A DNA stretch of 24,121 nt from Hofstenia miamia (GCA_900660155.1 CABFPE010000033.1:328555-352675); one strand, 5' to 3'; shown: positions 9,560 to 21,123, numbered from the stretch's first letter. Numbers and translations: made by a program. The notes: generated from the letters alone by a model not told the origin.

Positions 9560-10854
9560 TAGAAATAATCATATTGCTATTCCCCGAATATTATAAACGT
9601 GATCTAATAATAATAATACGAAAAATACATACAAACGGTCATTTGGGCATTCTGCAAACTGAAAAAACTGTAAATACACTTTTTATAGTAACTAATTTAC
9701 GAAAAGTGGTATACGATGTCACTGATTAATGTAAAATCTGCTTACTAACTAATAAAGAGCATTTTCCAGAACAACGAACAGAACTTCAAAAAATTATCAC
9801 TGAAAAACCTAATGAAATTGTTCACATTGACATTGAACAATTATCAAAGGATGATGAAAATTTTCAATATGTTGTAGTTATGGTTGACAATTTCACTAAG
9901 TATTGTAAAATTATACCCACCAATTTAATTACAACTAAGAAAATCGCTGATATCATTGTTCATGAATGGATACTAACCATTGGACCAATGTCACAAATAA
10001 CAACATATCAAGGCGTTCAGTTTGAAAGTTCTTTGTTTTCTGAATTGATGTCGCAACTCGAAATTTTACATGAACACACAACAGTTTACCATCCCCAAAC
10101 CAATGGTATGGCTGAAAGAACTAACCGTACTTTACTAAAATTAATTAGAGCATTAACTTCACATATAGGAGGTAAACATTGGCGTAAAATAATTAAAAAA
10201 GTAGAATTTTATTATAACACGTCTCTTCATACCACTACTGGCATTTCACCTTATAAAGCTATGTTTGGTCATGAAGCTGTTGCTCCTCTATCGATTCTTT
10301 TTAAAAATTATTCAACAAATTCTACCAATAAATACGTTCAAGATCTCATAGACATTTTAATGTCTACACATGAAACTATGATTCATAATACCAAAAAGAG
10401 TGCTATTCGTCAAAACGAAACTTTAGCAAAAAGATTTATGGAATGCATCACTCTATCGGAGATAAAGTTTATGTTTTTATACCTGGAATAACCACAGACA
10501 AACATCAAGTCTGAAAATTGGCACATAAATGGCAAGGTCCTTTTGAGGTTGTCAAAATATTAACTGACAATAACTATAAGTTAAATTCCAGTAAAATAGT
10601 TCATTTCCAAAATCTTAAACACACTATTAAAAACATTGAAAATGTCAAATTAGACAATTTTAATGAATTAAAATGCATAGACAACGGTGTAGATAACTTT
10701 TATGATGTATTTGAGATTGAAAGTGTACAAGAGGAATCTTTTGATGAACCAAATGCAATACCATGTAAATGTACCATCTAGAATTTTACCAAAACTTACA
10801 ACTAGAAATCCTAATCCTAATTACATTTCCCAAGATTGGGAACTAGATATTTAA
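9560..10854 (+). pseudogene. pol: integrase domain
   Basis: Joins element DNA to the genome. An HHCC zinc finger has His at 9628 and 9640 and Cys at 9730 and 9739; a TAA sits just before the first Cys (9727-9729). The core has HIDIEQL (Asp at 9829-9831), then ITTYQGVQFES, where the second catalytic Asp is Tyr (TAT at 10006-10008), and NGMAERTNR with the Glu at 10114-10116. The second and third positions are 35 residues apart, the standard D,D35E spacing. After a stop in the tail, a GPF motif (KWQGPFEVVKI, about 10527-10560) marks the Ty3-type C-terminal domain. No chromodomain is seen. Pol probably ended at the TAA at 10852-10854 after a frame change near 10770. Confidence 0.85.
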
Positions 10855-10903
10855 CATTTGTTTAGGTATGAAACGACAATGCACACCACCAAAGGCAAGT
10901 TAG

Positions 10904-10923
10904 ACTTCCTTATCTCTATCTAG
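10904..10923 (+). promoter_or_regulatory. Candidate splice acceptor for the third reading frame
   Basis: A pyrimidine-rich run ending CTAG (CTTCCTTATCTCTATCTAG) sits 69 bp after the pol stop and just before a frame that lacks an early ATG. Retroelement genes 3' of pol are commonly expressed from spliced RNA. No matching donor near the 5' LTR was identified, because the leader is disrupted by foreign sequence. Confidence 0.45.
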
Positions 10924-11443
10924 GTGCTGCGTCAAACAAAGAAAATCTTACCAGTCCCATACATCTTCGGATGCAGGGTCTGGGAGCACTGAATCAAACG
11001 CTTCTCAGTCTAAACAGAGCCTTCAAATGGTTTCTGTTTCTACTGAGACTGTGAGGCCCACACTGCACCATGAGCTTCAAATGGTTCATGAAGCAGGAGG
11101 GATGAGTATTCAGTCAACCTTGTTTGCACCTTTTCACCATCAGCTTCAAATGATTAATGATGTTTGGGGAGAGGGTTTCCTTGCACCAGGAACCGCAAGG
11201 GTGGGCGTTAAACGTAAAATTCTGGATTCCTCACCACTTACAGATGTTTCAGAGTCTTATATTAATCGATCTTTCCTAGACTCGGACTCGTCTGCATCCT
11301 CCATGAACTCTAAAACTCTTAAAAACATTAACAGATTAGAAAAATTCACTTCTATAGAAGGCGAACTGCTCCACCCCTACTTCAAACCTACAAAGAAAGC
11401 TCTTTATATAGTTGATCGAAATACTCCCACTGAAACTAAGTAA
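10924..11443 (+). CDS. Third-frame N-terminal piece, unrecognised, Ser-rich
   Basis: The frame is open from just after the candidate splice acceptor to TAA at 11441-11443; the first ATG is at 11027. I do not recognise the product. It is Ser/Thr-rich and holds three degenerate repeats built on LQM(V/I), at 11021, 11075 and 11144 (spacing 18 and 23 codons), each starting with CTTCAAATG in the DNA. A basic patch (GVKRKIL) could be a nuclear signal. It may be a separate small protein or an exon joined to the long frame from 11561: GTAACA follows ACTAA at its end, and a pyrimidine-AG occurs near 11508. It lies between pol and the long third frame, inside the LTRs. Confidence 0.5.
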
Positions 11444-11560
11444 CACATACAAATTCTTTTATGTTATCAAACTTCTGTTCGCTCTGCAAGTGTATTACCT
11501 TTCACTATAGACTCTTATAAATGAGCTCATTGTAATACTTTACTATTTTACGAGCACACA

Positions 11561-14365
11561 ATGGCAAAAACATTTGAAAGATGTTATCTAATTGCAAACA
11601 TTCATCCTTCCTTTGATGAAAACTTCAACATTAAAAATTTACGACAACTTCTTGTAAATTTACCTAAAGTTCAACTTATTGAATTGTTAAATATTAATTA
11701 CAATTCTCTGCCTATTGATTACTTTATTCGTGCAAAAGACATTGCATTACCCAACCTCCACAAACATTTGGAAAAAGTCAGCACACTTGCCACAAAGAAT
11801 AAAGTAACACTATCTTTCAATTATATTGAACGTGAAATTTTAATTACCCTGGAATTCTTTGAAACTTTAGAATGTACTGTTGAAAATTTTTTTATATTTC
11901 ATTTCAATGATTACGTTGTTCTCAATAACGATTACAGTGATGACAGCATATCCAAAATGCTCTACACAGACATTATGAAGAGCAATATAATAGCAGCTAT
12001 TCGCCCAATTGTAGACACAAGATTAACAATCGGCTTACGTCTTTTTGCACAAGCAGCAGAAATACTTAACAAAACCAATCAACTGATAAATCTAGGCAAA
12101 GTATTGATTCGAATTACTATGCAATTATCAGATGCCACAATTCGAGAATTAAACAGTTACTGGAATGATATTAAAGGAGAACAGTTGAAAGAAGAAACAT
12201 GGCCTGACATTGAAATTAAAGTGCCATCACTACGTTATCACTCTTCAGTAGAATCAGCAATATCAAATATGCAAATATCATTCAACTTAAAAGACAAAAG
12301 TGATTTCAGCAAAACTTTATTCTCAGAAGAAAAAGTTCCTTCCTTTAATGCCAAAGCAGCTATGTTGTTACTATGAATATTTTAAACAAAGTTTGAAAAT
12401 CTATCTTTACCAATCGATAAAAAAATTACGTCAAAATATGTCTAAAACTACAAATTTCGATTTAGCCATCTCTCCCATTTCCACAAAAGCAAAAAATTGG
12501 ATATTAAGTGGTATACTGATCGCAAAAATATTTTACAAGTATGAAAAATATTTTACCCGCCTACTTTGCCAATATCACATAACCAGCATCATTCCTACAA
12601 CAATATTATGCTTTAAACTCGGAATCGACTACAATGATATCACACTGTTTTCAGATAATGTTCGCAAGTATATGTGGGGTGCTACTATTGAAACTAGATA
12701 CAATACTCTTCCCGGAGATTTACTTCTGCTTTCTACCAATTACATTTTCAATAGAAGACAGAAAAATACTAAGTTTATACGTCAACAATAAACAAAAACT
12801 TGCTGACAATCTCAACAATTTATTATACAAATGGCTTCAGAAATACTACGTCACTTGTAAATACCAGAAAGAAGTCTATTTTAATAAATTTTTCTTACAA
12901 AATGGTATTTCAACCAACATTATCATTACCAAAAAAGTCCCACTCAGTCCTATTGAATTAGAACAAGAGGAAATTCTACTCAAGAAAAGCACAATCACAC
13001 TATCGCCATGATTACAAAACGAAATTGAAACACTTGGTATCAAAACTACCGAACATTTACAGGAATGGATATCAGTAGTAAATATAAACTTCCTCATTAC
13101 TAAAATCTCTACTCCACTTCAGCAAAAAGACATTATTGTTCCTCGACAATATGGTCCCATTAAAGAGTGTGATACAGAAAATCTAAAAACCTATTTTGCT
13201 ACCGAAATGTTTACACATACAAAAATAGAAACTTTACTACAACCTTTACAACTACTAAGTCTTGATGTTGAATGTACACCAGCAAAATTTTTTATACCCA
13301 AACCCATTCAATTTCAACTATGAAACATCAGCCTCAGTAATGAATTTTGGATGTCCATTGATAAAGCACAACATAACTTCCCTGTTACAAATGGAGTTGC
13401 TTGGTTGAGAACAACAGAAATCTCTGAAGACACACACTTCAAAAACATATCAACTGAAAACTATGTGTGCACACTGCCTTCAGTGTTGAAACTACCCGTG
13501 ATAATGCCCGGATAGAAAGGTTCAAAAACAATTAGTGATGGTGTTAAACGTCTTGACAATGACAACTACCATATCAATTTAATTACTCTCACCATTTACG
13601 TTAAGATGGAGAAATACAAATCTGCAGTAGACAAGATAAAACAACACGCCAAGGACAAAAGACTTTATGTTGATTCATCACACACTCTTATGCTATTGTT
13701 ACGTAATGGCAAACCCGTTCACAAACAACTCTCGCTAATCAAACAAGCGATTTCAAAAATGTCTACTCCAACAATTGCATTATTCTCTGGCAGTATGGAT
13801 ATTCTTTGGAAAAATCTCACAAAAGAAAAATTAAAATTTCACGATGTGGCTTATAGAACAGAGATAAAAGTAATGTTACGTTCAGGAAAAACTAATATTA
13901 ATGAAATGAGTGAAGATGATGTCATAAATAACATCTCACTGTTCTTCAAGGAGATAAAAGATACTCGAAACCTCGTCACAACCTTCCAAGATGTATATAT
14001 CCAACTTCAAATATTGATACAACACTAGCACATAATTCCGATTTCTATGCTAAACTCACTCTAATTTTTGCTATCAAAGGCCTACAACTTTATAAGATGT
14101 TTTCTTCACCAAAAAAATAAACTATTTTCGTCAATCTCATGTGATATCACATAGACTCCAACATCACAAAAACATTACATTAAAAAATCGCTTAACAACT
14201 GAACTAGAAACTATGTGTTCATTGCTTTGCTCCAACATGGTACTTTCTACAACTACGTGTAATGATACCAATGCTGCCGATATAATTGCTCAAACTCAAA
14301 AACTTTTGGAAAAAGACGCTGAGATACATATCCTGGATCCTAGTCCGAGCTGGGTGGGCATGTAG
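11561..14365 (+). pseudogene. Large third reading frame (ORF3) of the retroelement, function unknown
   Basis: About 930 codons of one decayed gene. It starts MAKTFERCYLIANIHP at 11561 and shifts frame near 12360 and again near 12740. It then continues to about 14020 through three isolated stops (TGA 13009, TGA 13321, TAG 13513) and shifts again to end at TAG 14363-14365. The last codons run through the polypurine tract, and the stop is made by the TGTAG that opens the 3' LTR, so the gene evolved as part of the element. It has no signal peptide or convincing membrane segment, which argues against an ordinary envelope protein. I do not recognise the family and see no catalytic motif. It is Lys/Asn/Ile-rich and predicted largely helical by eye. 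Confidence 0.6.
14350..14360 (+). promoter_or_regulatory. Weak polypurine tract
   Basis: CTGGGTGGGCA sits directly before the TGTAG of the 3' LTR, where plus-strand DNA synthesis would be primed. It is purine-rich but imperfect, and also codes for the last residues of ORF3. Confidence 0.5.
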
Positions 14366-15208
14366 TATATTTGCATCTAAAGTTGTAAAATGAATATTTG
14401 TGTCCATTAAATAATATTTGATGATAGTCATTGTACAACTATTGATTTAATATTTATTTGTATTTTGATTGGTTGCTCGTATGAGGAATCCATTTTGTTT
14501 GCGTAATTTGAAAATCAGACATTGCAGTATCGTTTAATGTTTTGTTCTGCTATTACTCACCGTCTGATAATAAGTGAGTTACTGTTTGCTATTATTTGTA
14601 AAGATGCAAAAAGTGTGAATTCTATTAATTTAAGTTTTGCTACCCTACCTTTCAGTTGCTTTTGCTTTTGATATTATAAATTTCTCCAGCCGTATATTTG
14701 ATTAACAATATATCTTAGCATTTTTTGGATAATAGACTTTTCATAAATTGCTTACTTATTATCTTTTATTTTATTTATTTTATTTATGTATTTGATCAGT
14801 ATGTCACTTCGGGCGAAAGGTAGGATAACCAGAGGTTTTAAATGGTCCTATGATTTGACTCCTCTAGTCTAAGTGATAGTAGGTATTAGGTATAAGGATG
14901 AGTACGGTTAGGAAGCGCAGTTTGCATGTAGCTATAATTATTTTATTTTTTATAGTCTAAAATAAGCTGAGAATTAGGTGTTGGAAATGGTTCATCGCTT
15001 TGGCCGGAGGCCTGATTCTGTAAGAAAAAGTTTGGAATTAACTTGTTCTCTGAATACTTGTTACCCATGGAATGAACATGCTCTTGTTTTCTCATTAGTT
15101 AGAAGTACATAATAACTAGAAGTTTCATCAGTTATGTCTTACTATATCTAACGATAGAATGCTTGCTGAGTGTTGCACGTGCTTCTACCACAAGTCAAGC
15201 ATTCTACA
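14361..15208 (+). repeat. 3' LTR, complete
   Basis: 848 bp with 5-bp inverted ends TGTAG...CTACA, bounded by a polypurine-like tract on the left. It matches the 5' LTR over 14388-15208. The first 27 bp are present only in this copy. Confidence 0.85.

Positions 15209-15252
<44 letters not shown>
15209..15252. repeat. (AT)n microsatellite abutting the 3' LTR
   Basis: An AT dinucleotide run starting at the base after the LTR. The element may have inserted into an AT run, which would hide any target duplication. Confidence 0.9.
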
Positions 15253-15256
<4 letters not shown>

Positions 15257-15465
15257 AGTAAACTTTTGCCCATCTCAACATCAGAGACGCCAACTTGCGC
15301 GAAATTATATCTTCACAAACCTATATTAATGATCAATTTGTTTGCCAGGCTAATACCTTGGCTTATTTATAAAAACCCACTTGAAATTTAGTAAACAGAT
15401 GTCATACATCATAAAGAGGGTTAGTTATGTAATTAGAAGTTTAATGTTTGCGCTGCCTTTATTAA

Positions 15466-15678
15466 ATGGCTGAAGAACAATTTATAGTTTTTAATCAGTG
15501 CATAATGCCTACTTATTTATATAGCACAGAAGTTTGGATACCAGGAATAAATTATTTAGAACCTTTGAAATTTTATGCAATTAAAAATAACATTTCAAAA
15601 GACTTCTATGGCCTGAAATATCCTGGGCACAGTCTTTCTAAATTAGTGTCAAAATGGATTATTTATGTAATTAATTAA
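15466..15678 (+). pseudogene. Possible non-LTR reverse transcriptase C-terminal scrap
   Basis: A 70-codon frame with CIMPTYLYSTEVWIPG then LEPLKFY. This resembles the block just after the RT domain in many non-LTR elements, usually a Pro-Leu-Leu-Tyr-Gly-x-Glu-x-Trp pattern. No RT catalytic box is seen nearby. The downstream bases (to about 15840) can be read as a continuation in a shifted frame, but weakly. It could be chance. Confidence 0.3.
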
Positions 15679-16301
15679 GTACTCTCCCTTTGTATCAAAA
15701 ACTTTTTACTGCAACTAGTTTATCCTCATCGACAAGGATTCGACTTAAACCTCCTTAGTGTAAATCTGTCATCTACAAGAAGAGTTTCTTCCACGCTGCT
15801 TGCGAGTTTTAAACTATGGGACTTGGCCAAAATATCTATAGTTGCTTTGTAATTGTTTTTTTGTATTTATTCACTGCTATTTACAAATAGTGTTTACAGG
15901 AATTTAAGTAAATAGGAAAAATTGATTGTCCTTGTAAGAGGAAAGACTGCTTAAAGCTAAAATAATTCTATATCAAATTCCTTAACATTCCCTTATAGTA
16001 TACAAAACAACTTATTTTAAAAAAATTAGAATTGATAAAATCTGCTCTATAATTTTTAAAATAATATATTACATTTTTATATAATTTAATATTATAACAT
16101 TTCTATATTTAGTATCTCCACATTGCCAGTGTGTTTTCTTAGAGTTTTATACATCTTTATAGTGTAATCATATTGTTTTGATTCGAATTAAATGTATCCT
16201 GAAGTTTACCATAATAATGAAACACATTGATTGGTTCAATACTGTCCAATGAAATTTCACATTCTTACATAGTTAAAAACAGTCTCTGATTATTCACTAT
16301 A
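15679..16301. other. Upstream region of the + strand secreted gene
   Basis: AT-rich, no supported gene. ATTGG at 16230-16234 and CCAAT at 16247-16251, about 50-70 bases upstream of the start codon, are possible promoter elements. No clear TATA box is seen. Confidence 0.35.
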
Positions 16302-17189
16302 ATGCTATATTTTAGAGATATAGAATTTCATATTGTATTTTATACATTGACAATTTATTTGAATCATGGATTACAAGATTTCTGCCACCCTGAAAGAAAA
16401 GTATTCGTTGCCCAAGAAGCAAATGAAGACAACTTTGAAATGATTTCGGCCTTAACTCCTGTCCCGAATCTAAACCTATGCTCAGCATACTGTAAATTGG
16501 ACAACCAATGTTCATTGTTTGCATACAGCATTAAAGAATCCAAATGCTTGCTACTAAAAGTTAATGAAACTAGCAGTTCGAATATTAACAACACATTCAA
16601 AATATACTTACCTTTATGTCTAAAAAGTAACCAAGGTGGGTGGATAATGATTTTGAAGCTTTGCGCAGGTACAGAAATTACCTATTGGGACATATCAGGT
16701 TCTGAGTATCCAGCACTGGAAGAAGGAAAGAACATGCGAAACAAGGTTAATTACAGAAATAATGATTTAGTGGACATTGGAAGTTTGTTCAGGCAGATTG
16801 AACTTCGACTTTATGATGGGGAGGGGGAAGAAATACTTTCATTGAGGTTCCGTTCACATGATTACAGTATTGTTACTTATTTTAATAAAGATAATTTAAT
16901 GTATCATCCTTGGAGTGAAGATCCCTCGGCAGCAGCGATTTTTCAAATAGGAGGAATCTCGCAAACAATATATCTTCATATCGGTGATGATCACGATGGA
17001 GGGTGGCTCTCTATACTAGTCGGGGGCGAAATGTATGAAGGCGTAGTTCTACCAAAACCAACAATTATCTATGCACTTCCCGGTCATGGGAAGGTTTCTT
17101 CGTACAAAGATGAGCTCTTGAAAACTTCAGATTCAAAAGTTGGACTTGCAAAGTCATATGCAATGTATGGTATATCGCAAGATTCCTAA
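16302..17189 (+). CDS. Secreted protein, PAN/apple-like N-terminus plus C-terminal jelly-roll-like module
   Basis: 295 residues in one exon. A hydrophobic N-terminus (about residues 9-20) is a probable signal for secretion. Residues 28-106 carry a cysteine pattern typical of PAN/apple domains (Cys 28, 60, 64, 70, 82, 106; core CSAYCKLDNQC then FAYS), a fold used in extracellular binding. Residues 113-291 form a second module starting WIMILKLCAG (Cys 121), with RQIELRLYD, LSLRFR, LMYHPW and IIYALPG. I recall related modules only in uncharacterised invertebrate proteins. The start chosen is the first ATG of the open frame. Its paralogue at 22660-21794 keeps all seven cysteines. Possible N-glycosylation sites lie near residues 88-97. 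No ligand or enzyme activity can be assigned. Confidence 0.8.
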   Translation: MLYFRDIEFHIVFYTLTIYLNHGLQDFCHPERKVFVAQEANEDNFEMISALTPVPNLNLCSAYCKLDNQCSLFAYSIKESKCLLLKVNETSSSNINNTFKIYLPLCLKSNQGGWIMILKLCAGTEITYWDISGSEYPALEEGKNMRNKVNYRNNDLVDIGSLFRQIELRLYDGEGEEILSLRFRSHDYSIVTYFNKDNLMYHPWSEDPSAAAIFQIGGISQTIYLHIGDDHDGGWLSILVGGEMYEGVVLPKPTIIYALPGHGKVSSYKDELLKTSDSKVGLAKSYAMYGISQDS

Positions 17190-17272
17190 AAACTTGAAAC
17201 TGTCACAAAAACGTTTTTTGAGATGCATATCAACTCAGTTTCGCAAACTGTGTAATATTGGGAACATCTTAT

Positions 17273-17278
17273 AATAAA
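17273..17278 (+). terminator. Poly(A) signal of the + strand secreted gene
   Basis: AATAAA 84 bases past the stop codon, the only good candidate nearby. Confidence 0.6.
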
Positions 17279-19826
17279 ATCAGCCTGTATATAAAGAAAG
17301 AGTGTAATTATGTATATAATGTAAAAACGAAAAAAAGTAATGTTTGCTATATTGGAAAAAATTACAGTGTGAAATACTAAATATCAACTACATATATAGA
17401 CAGAGATTGAAAAGTAGCCACTTTAAGTTTATAATGTAACAAAACTGGATGTATAACTAATTGGTTAAGATTAGATGCATTTCACAAGAGCTTTTGTGCT
17501 CTGCGAATCACATTAAAATATTAAGGACCTTGGTGATTCTAGTATAGTGATATGATTAAAAATGATTAAAAAAATATTGTTGTGTGAGATTTTAAATTTG
17601 TTGTGTACCCAACACAACATGTTGTAGGTTAATAATAATCCAGCCTCGCAAAATTAAAAATTTAGCATTTATTCAAAATAAATCGGATCAATATATTTAT
17701 TTTCAAATTTAACAAAAACCCGTTATTAATGTAATGTAATAAAGGAAGCACAATACCATTATTTAGGCTACAAATATGAATGTGATCTTACAATATACTT
17801 GAAAAATAACAAGCTTAAGACATATTTTCTGAATTTGTATACAATTACTTTAATTAACTTAAAAAATTTGAGAAAGGTCTGAATTTGACCCGAAAATGTT
17901 TAAAAAATTCAAAATTTAGCAAACATTTAATACTTTTTTAGATCTAGCCGTTCTATCGTTCTAAACTATATCAACCAAGTAAACTTTTATAAAATCTGTA
18001 ATTCACGAAATACTAAAGATGTCTAAAAGTTGAAAACAACCCAAGATAGAGGATTCTATTCTTTTTCATTGCCGTTATAAGACTGTCCCAGGTCAAAACC
18101 GTTGAAGAGCTATTTTTGTAAAGTCAGATCTAAAATTGCGCACAGCGTACTTGAATGAACACTGGTGGTATATCTACAGAAAACAAAATTGCTTCTTTTA
18201 TAAACTTTGACCACATTAGGTATATGGAGAACTTGAAAGTTATTTATCAGAACAGACAATCATATTTTTGCATAGATGTATCAATATTCACGTATTTCCC
18301 AATTGGCTTGGTGAAAAATGTTTGAAAATATGATGAAGAAGAATGAAGCCAAGTGTTTACACTAATACAGCTTCTAGGTATTCATAGATTGAAGTGGACT
18401 TAGTTGAAGTGGCGAGCTTGCTCTGATCTGGTATTAGTAAAATTGAACTAAATATTTGGTCTTCTACTTTTAGATAAAATTTGGCTTATATATAACATTT
18501 AGATTTATTATTGAACTCTTAATTGACTTGTTTTGAGTAGGTCTCATTCTTTATCATCCTTCTCGATCTAGCTCTTGTGGGATTGCAAGAGCTAGGCTTC
18601 AAACCAGGTCTAACTATATTTCGTAGGTTTAAAATCGCTTAGTCGGTTTCACCTGTGTTACTGTAAGTTTTACGCAGTAATATTAGTACTTCCTTTTAGT
18701 TGAAATATAAATGAAAATTTTGTGAGTGTTGATGAGTCGGATGATGATGCTTTTTATTCGAATCATTGCTATTAGTTTTCATTCAAAGTTACTTGATAAA
18801 ATATTCGTATATATTCTCGATTTTATTTTTTCCTAAATCATAGTATATCTATATGAGAATGATGTGATAAATTGTTTCATCTTTCCGCGATTTGCACGAG
18901 GTCATGGAAACTATAGAAGCATTGCAAAAAATAATTATTACTTTTCGTATTTAGCTGTATTCTGTTATTATGTAGTTCTGAATTTTTTGAAAATACGTCA
19001 TACTGTTTCCTAATATTAATAACGTGACATTTTTAGAAGACAATTTGTTTTAGCGAACATCTTACGAATACAGAGTAATTTTTAATAACATGGCCATTTT
19101 AATAACTCCCTAGTTATTGGATGGATTTTACTAAACAAAGCATTAAGAAAATTTGTTCGTTTTAAATACAATATTTTCCATGTGCTGCCTTCCTAAAAGT
19201 CAACAAGTATTGACCCAAACTTGCAAACTGCTCACTACTGCATTGGTAGGTGTGGTCCAATTTACCAAATTTCTGTTTGGATGTCTGCTTTGAGTTGGTC
19301 GGATTTTGACGGTATATTCTTCCCCAACAAATAAATCTAAAAGTAATAGATCCTGGGGAACGACCTTCTATATCACATATTTCCCATCATTAAAAATCAC
19401 CCTGTATATTAAATTCGATTATGCACATGTAAATGATTAATCAGGCCCGTAGCCATGAAGGGGTTAGGGGGACGAACCCCTCTGGAACAATAAAGCTAAA
19501 AGCAAAATCATCATGTAAGAATAAAAATTTTTAATTCAATTCTTGCAAATTTGCTCTCAATAATGTCGTGAAATGCATTTCTAGGCTCTATTTTATCAAT
19601 ATTTCAAAAAAATTTCGCCCTGCTTTTGGTCACTCATTTGATCATAACTAAATGTCCCCACGTCAGAAATTCCTGCGGCTGGGATTTTTGAGTTATGATA
19701 CAATAATTCAACGTTGCCACTTAAATTTAAATCCTCATTGAGCTTTTTCAGAGAAAATGGATTTTTCTAAATGACTGCCTTTAACATTTAAACTGGCTAA
19801 TATCTCTGCAACAACTATTTCTAGAC
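17279..19826. other. Intergenic region, no gene seen
   Basis: AT-rich with frequent stops in all frames; no coding or RNA gene is supported. One strong short hairpin is listed separately. CAGGCCCGTAGCC at 19442 resembles the head of some invertebrate repeats, but no partner end was found. Confidence 0.5.
18568..18595. other. Perfect 10-bp stem hairpin
   Basis: CTAGCTCTTG (18568-18577) and CAAGAGCTAG (18586-18595) are exact reverse complements around an 8-base loop. It is too short for a typical animal microRNA precursor. No function can be assigned. Confidence 0.4.
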
Positions 19827-19895
19827 CAGAGGTTCACAAACTTTTTTTATCCATGAACCCATTTTTTTCTTAAATTTTTCGGCTGGACCCCCCCC
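19827..19895 (+). mobile_element. One end of a hAT-like element
   Basis: CAGAGGTTCACAAAC at 19827 followed by a T-run is the familiar terminal sequence of many hAT transposons. The preceding 8 bases, TTCTAGAC, fit the TCTAGA-centred target preference of this superfamily. A matching inverted end and second target copy were not found downstream, so the element is truncated or rearranged. A run of Cs follows near 19890. Confidence 0.5.
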
Positions 19896-21123
19896 CCCTA
19901 CAAAAAATTCACTAATAAAATAACAGATGAATTGTTAATATGAAGGATATAGACAATAATTAGGCTTTATTTTGAAGAAAAGTTCAATTTAAAATACTGT
20001 AAAATGTCGCTGTTTTTTTCTTCTATTTAATAGCAATAGAAAAATTCAACAGCTGTGTGAATACTTTTACTTTTAGTATTTTCTGTAAAAATTCCATTCG
20101 CTAAGCTATATGTAAATGTGCTACCCTACATAAATTCACGACAGAAATTTAACATGCTCAACAAAATGGGAGTAACCAAGTTTGATGGCCTACAATAAGT
20201 GAAAAGTCAATTGATTATTCGACATTAATTGTAGGCAGAATTGCCCCTCACGCGAAAATCGAGTTGGTATCTAGTACTGGAAATTTCGAGTTGACTTTTA
20301 AACTTCAAATCGAATTTCGAGTACTCGCAGGACCCTAGTACATAGCTATAGCAGCCCTGCAAAAATTAAAATTGCATGGCTTCGTAAAAAATAGAAAATA
20401 ACCTTTGTATATTTCTGAGGTACTCCTGGTAAGGTGCCTGCTAAGCATGTTGCTACCACAACTGCACCCCTATTGTTGGTTGCAAATTTCGACTGATGAA
20501 GATGCACTACACCCTGAAAGCAGGTCTAAATTATAATTAAAACATTACGGGACTAGAAACAGATGTACCGGACGGGGACCACTAATTAGAGATTAAATCT
20601 CACGAGAGTGGATCAGGACTGAAGAATTAAGCAAGGGCAAGATCAGTACGGAATGAGGGAAAAAATGTGCGATCCTTCTGACCTATAACAGTATTTCTCC
20701 AAGATTTAATAAACAGATTTTTGATATCAGGCATTAGGCATATCATAATAAGAAGTGGAAATTGTTTTGTAATTTTTACCATTCATCCTTTATGTTAGGA
20801 GAGTCAAATTTATGAAGGTTTCGCTCTAAATTTTCCATTACTCGCTAGCGGGATATGACAAATAAATTCCTATCTGCTTCGCCAGAATGCAATTTCTAAA
20901 TCAAAACAATAATCTATTTATGCAAAGTTGTGCAAAGTTTGTGCTTATTCTGTATCTCAGAATGTTTGAGGGTAATTTTGATGTGGCAACGTTGTCTTTT
21001 TCCTAAATTATTATAATTCAAAAAATATAATCTTTCAACTTTGACCGAAATTTATTTGCAAAGCTTTAATTATTTGAATTTTTCAAAATAATTTTTGCTG
21101 TATGTATATGTTTTCCACTGATG
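19896..21123. other. Repeat-like intergenic sequence, no gene seen
   Basis: No coding region. A stretch near 20270-20360 contains CGAATTTCGAGTACTCG and ends GCAGCCCTG, both typical of miniature hAT-like repeats, but no paired end is visible. An interspersed repeat near 20400-20700 is possible but could not be identified. Confidence 0.35.

Larger units (their letters stand above)
303..15208 (+). mobile_element. Composite decayed Ty3-type LTR retrotransposon
   Basis: An 821-bp direct repeat (303-1123 and 14388-15208, constant offset 14085, no indels) bounds the region. Directly after the left repeat lies a primer-binding site; directly before the right one lies a weak polypurine tract. Inside, in the + direction, come gag with a CCHC knuckle, reverse transcriptase, RNase H, integrase and a third reading frame. 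The RT-RNase H-IN order and a GPF motif after the integrase core place it in Ty3/Metaviridae. Unusually, about 4.9 kb between the primer-binding site and gag is foreign: an antisense lectin gene, an inverted lectin exon copy, an (AT)n tract and a piggyBac-like remnant. Frameshifts, stops and lost catalytic residues make it non-autonomous. No target duplication can be read, because the left end is truncated and the right flank is an (AT)n tract. Confidence 0.85.

Noticed and set aside
16312..16600. - strand open frames opposite the first secreted gene
   Set aside because: Shadows of a conserved + strand gene.
17266..19410. Similar strings near 17280 (CAGCCTGTATAT) and 19400 (CACCCTGTATAT) as paired element ends
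   Set aside because: Same orientation, short, and no further similarity around them.
19442..20359. A single transposon between CAGGCCCGTAGCC (19442) and GCAGCCCTG (20351-20359)
   Set aside because: The ends match only over a few bases and no target duplication was found.
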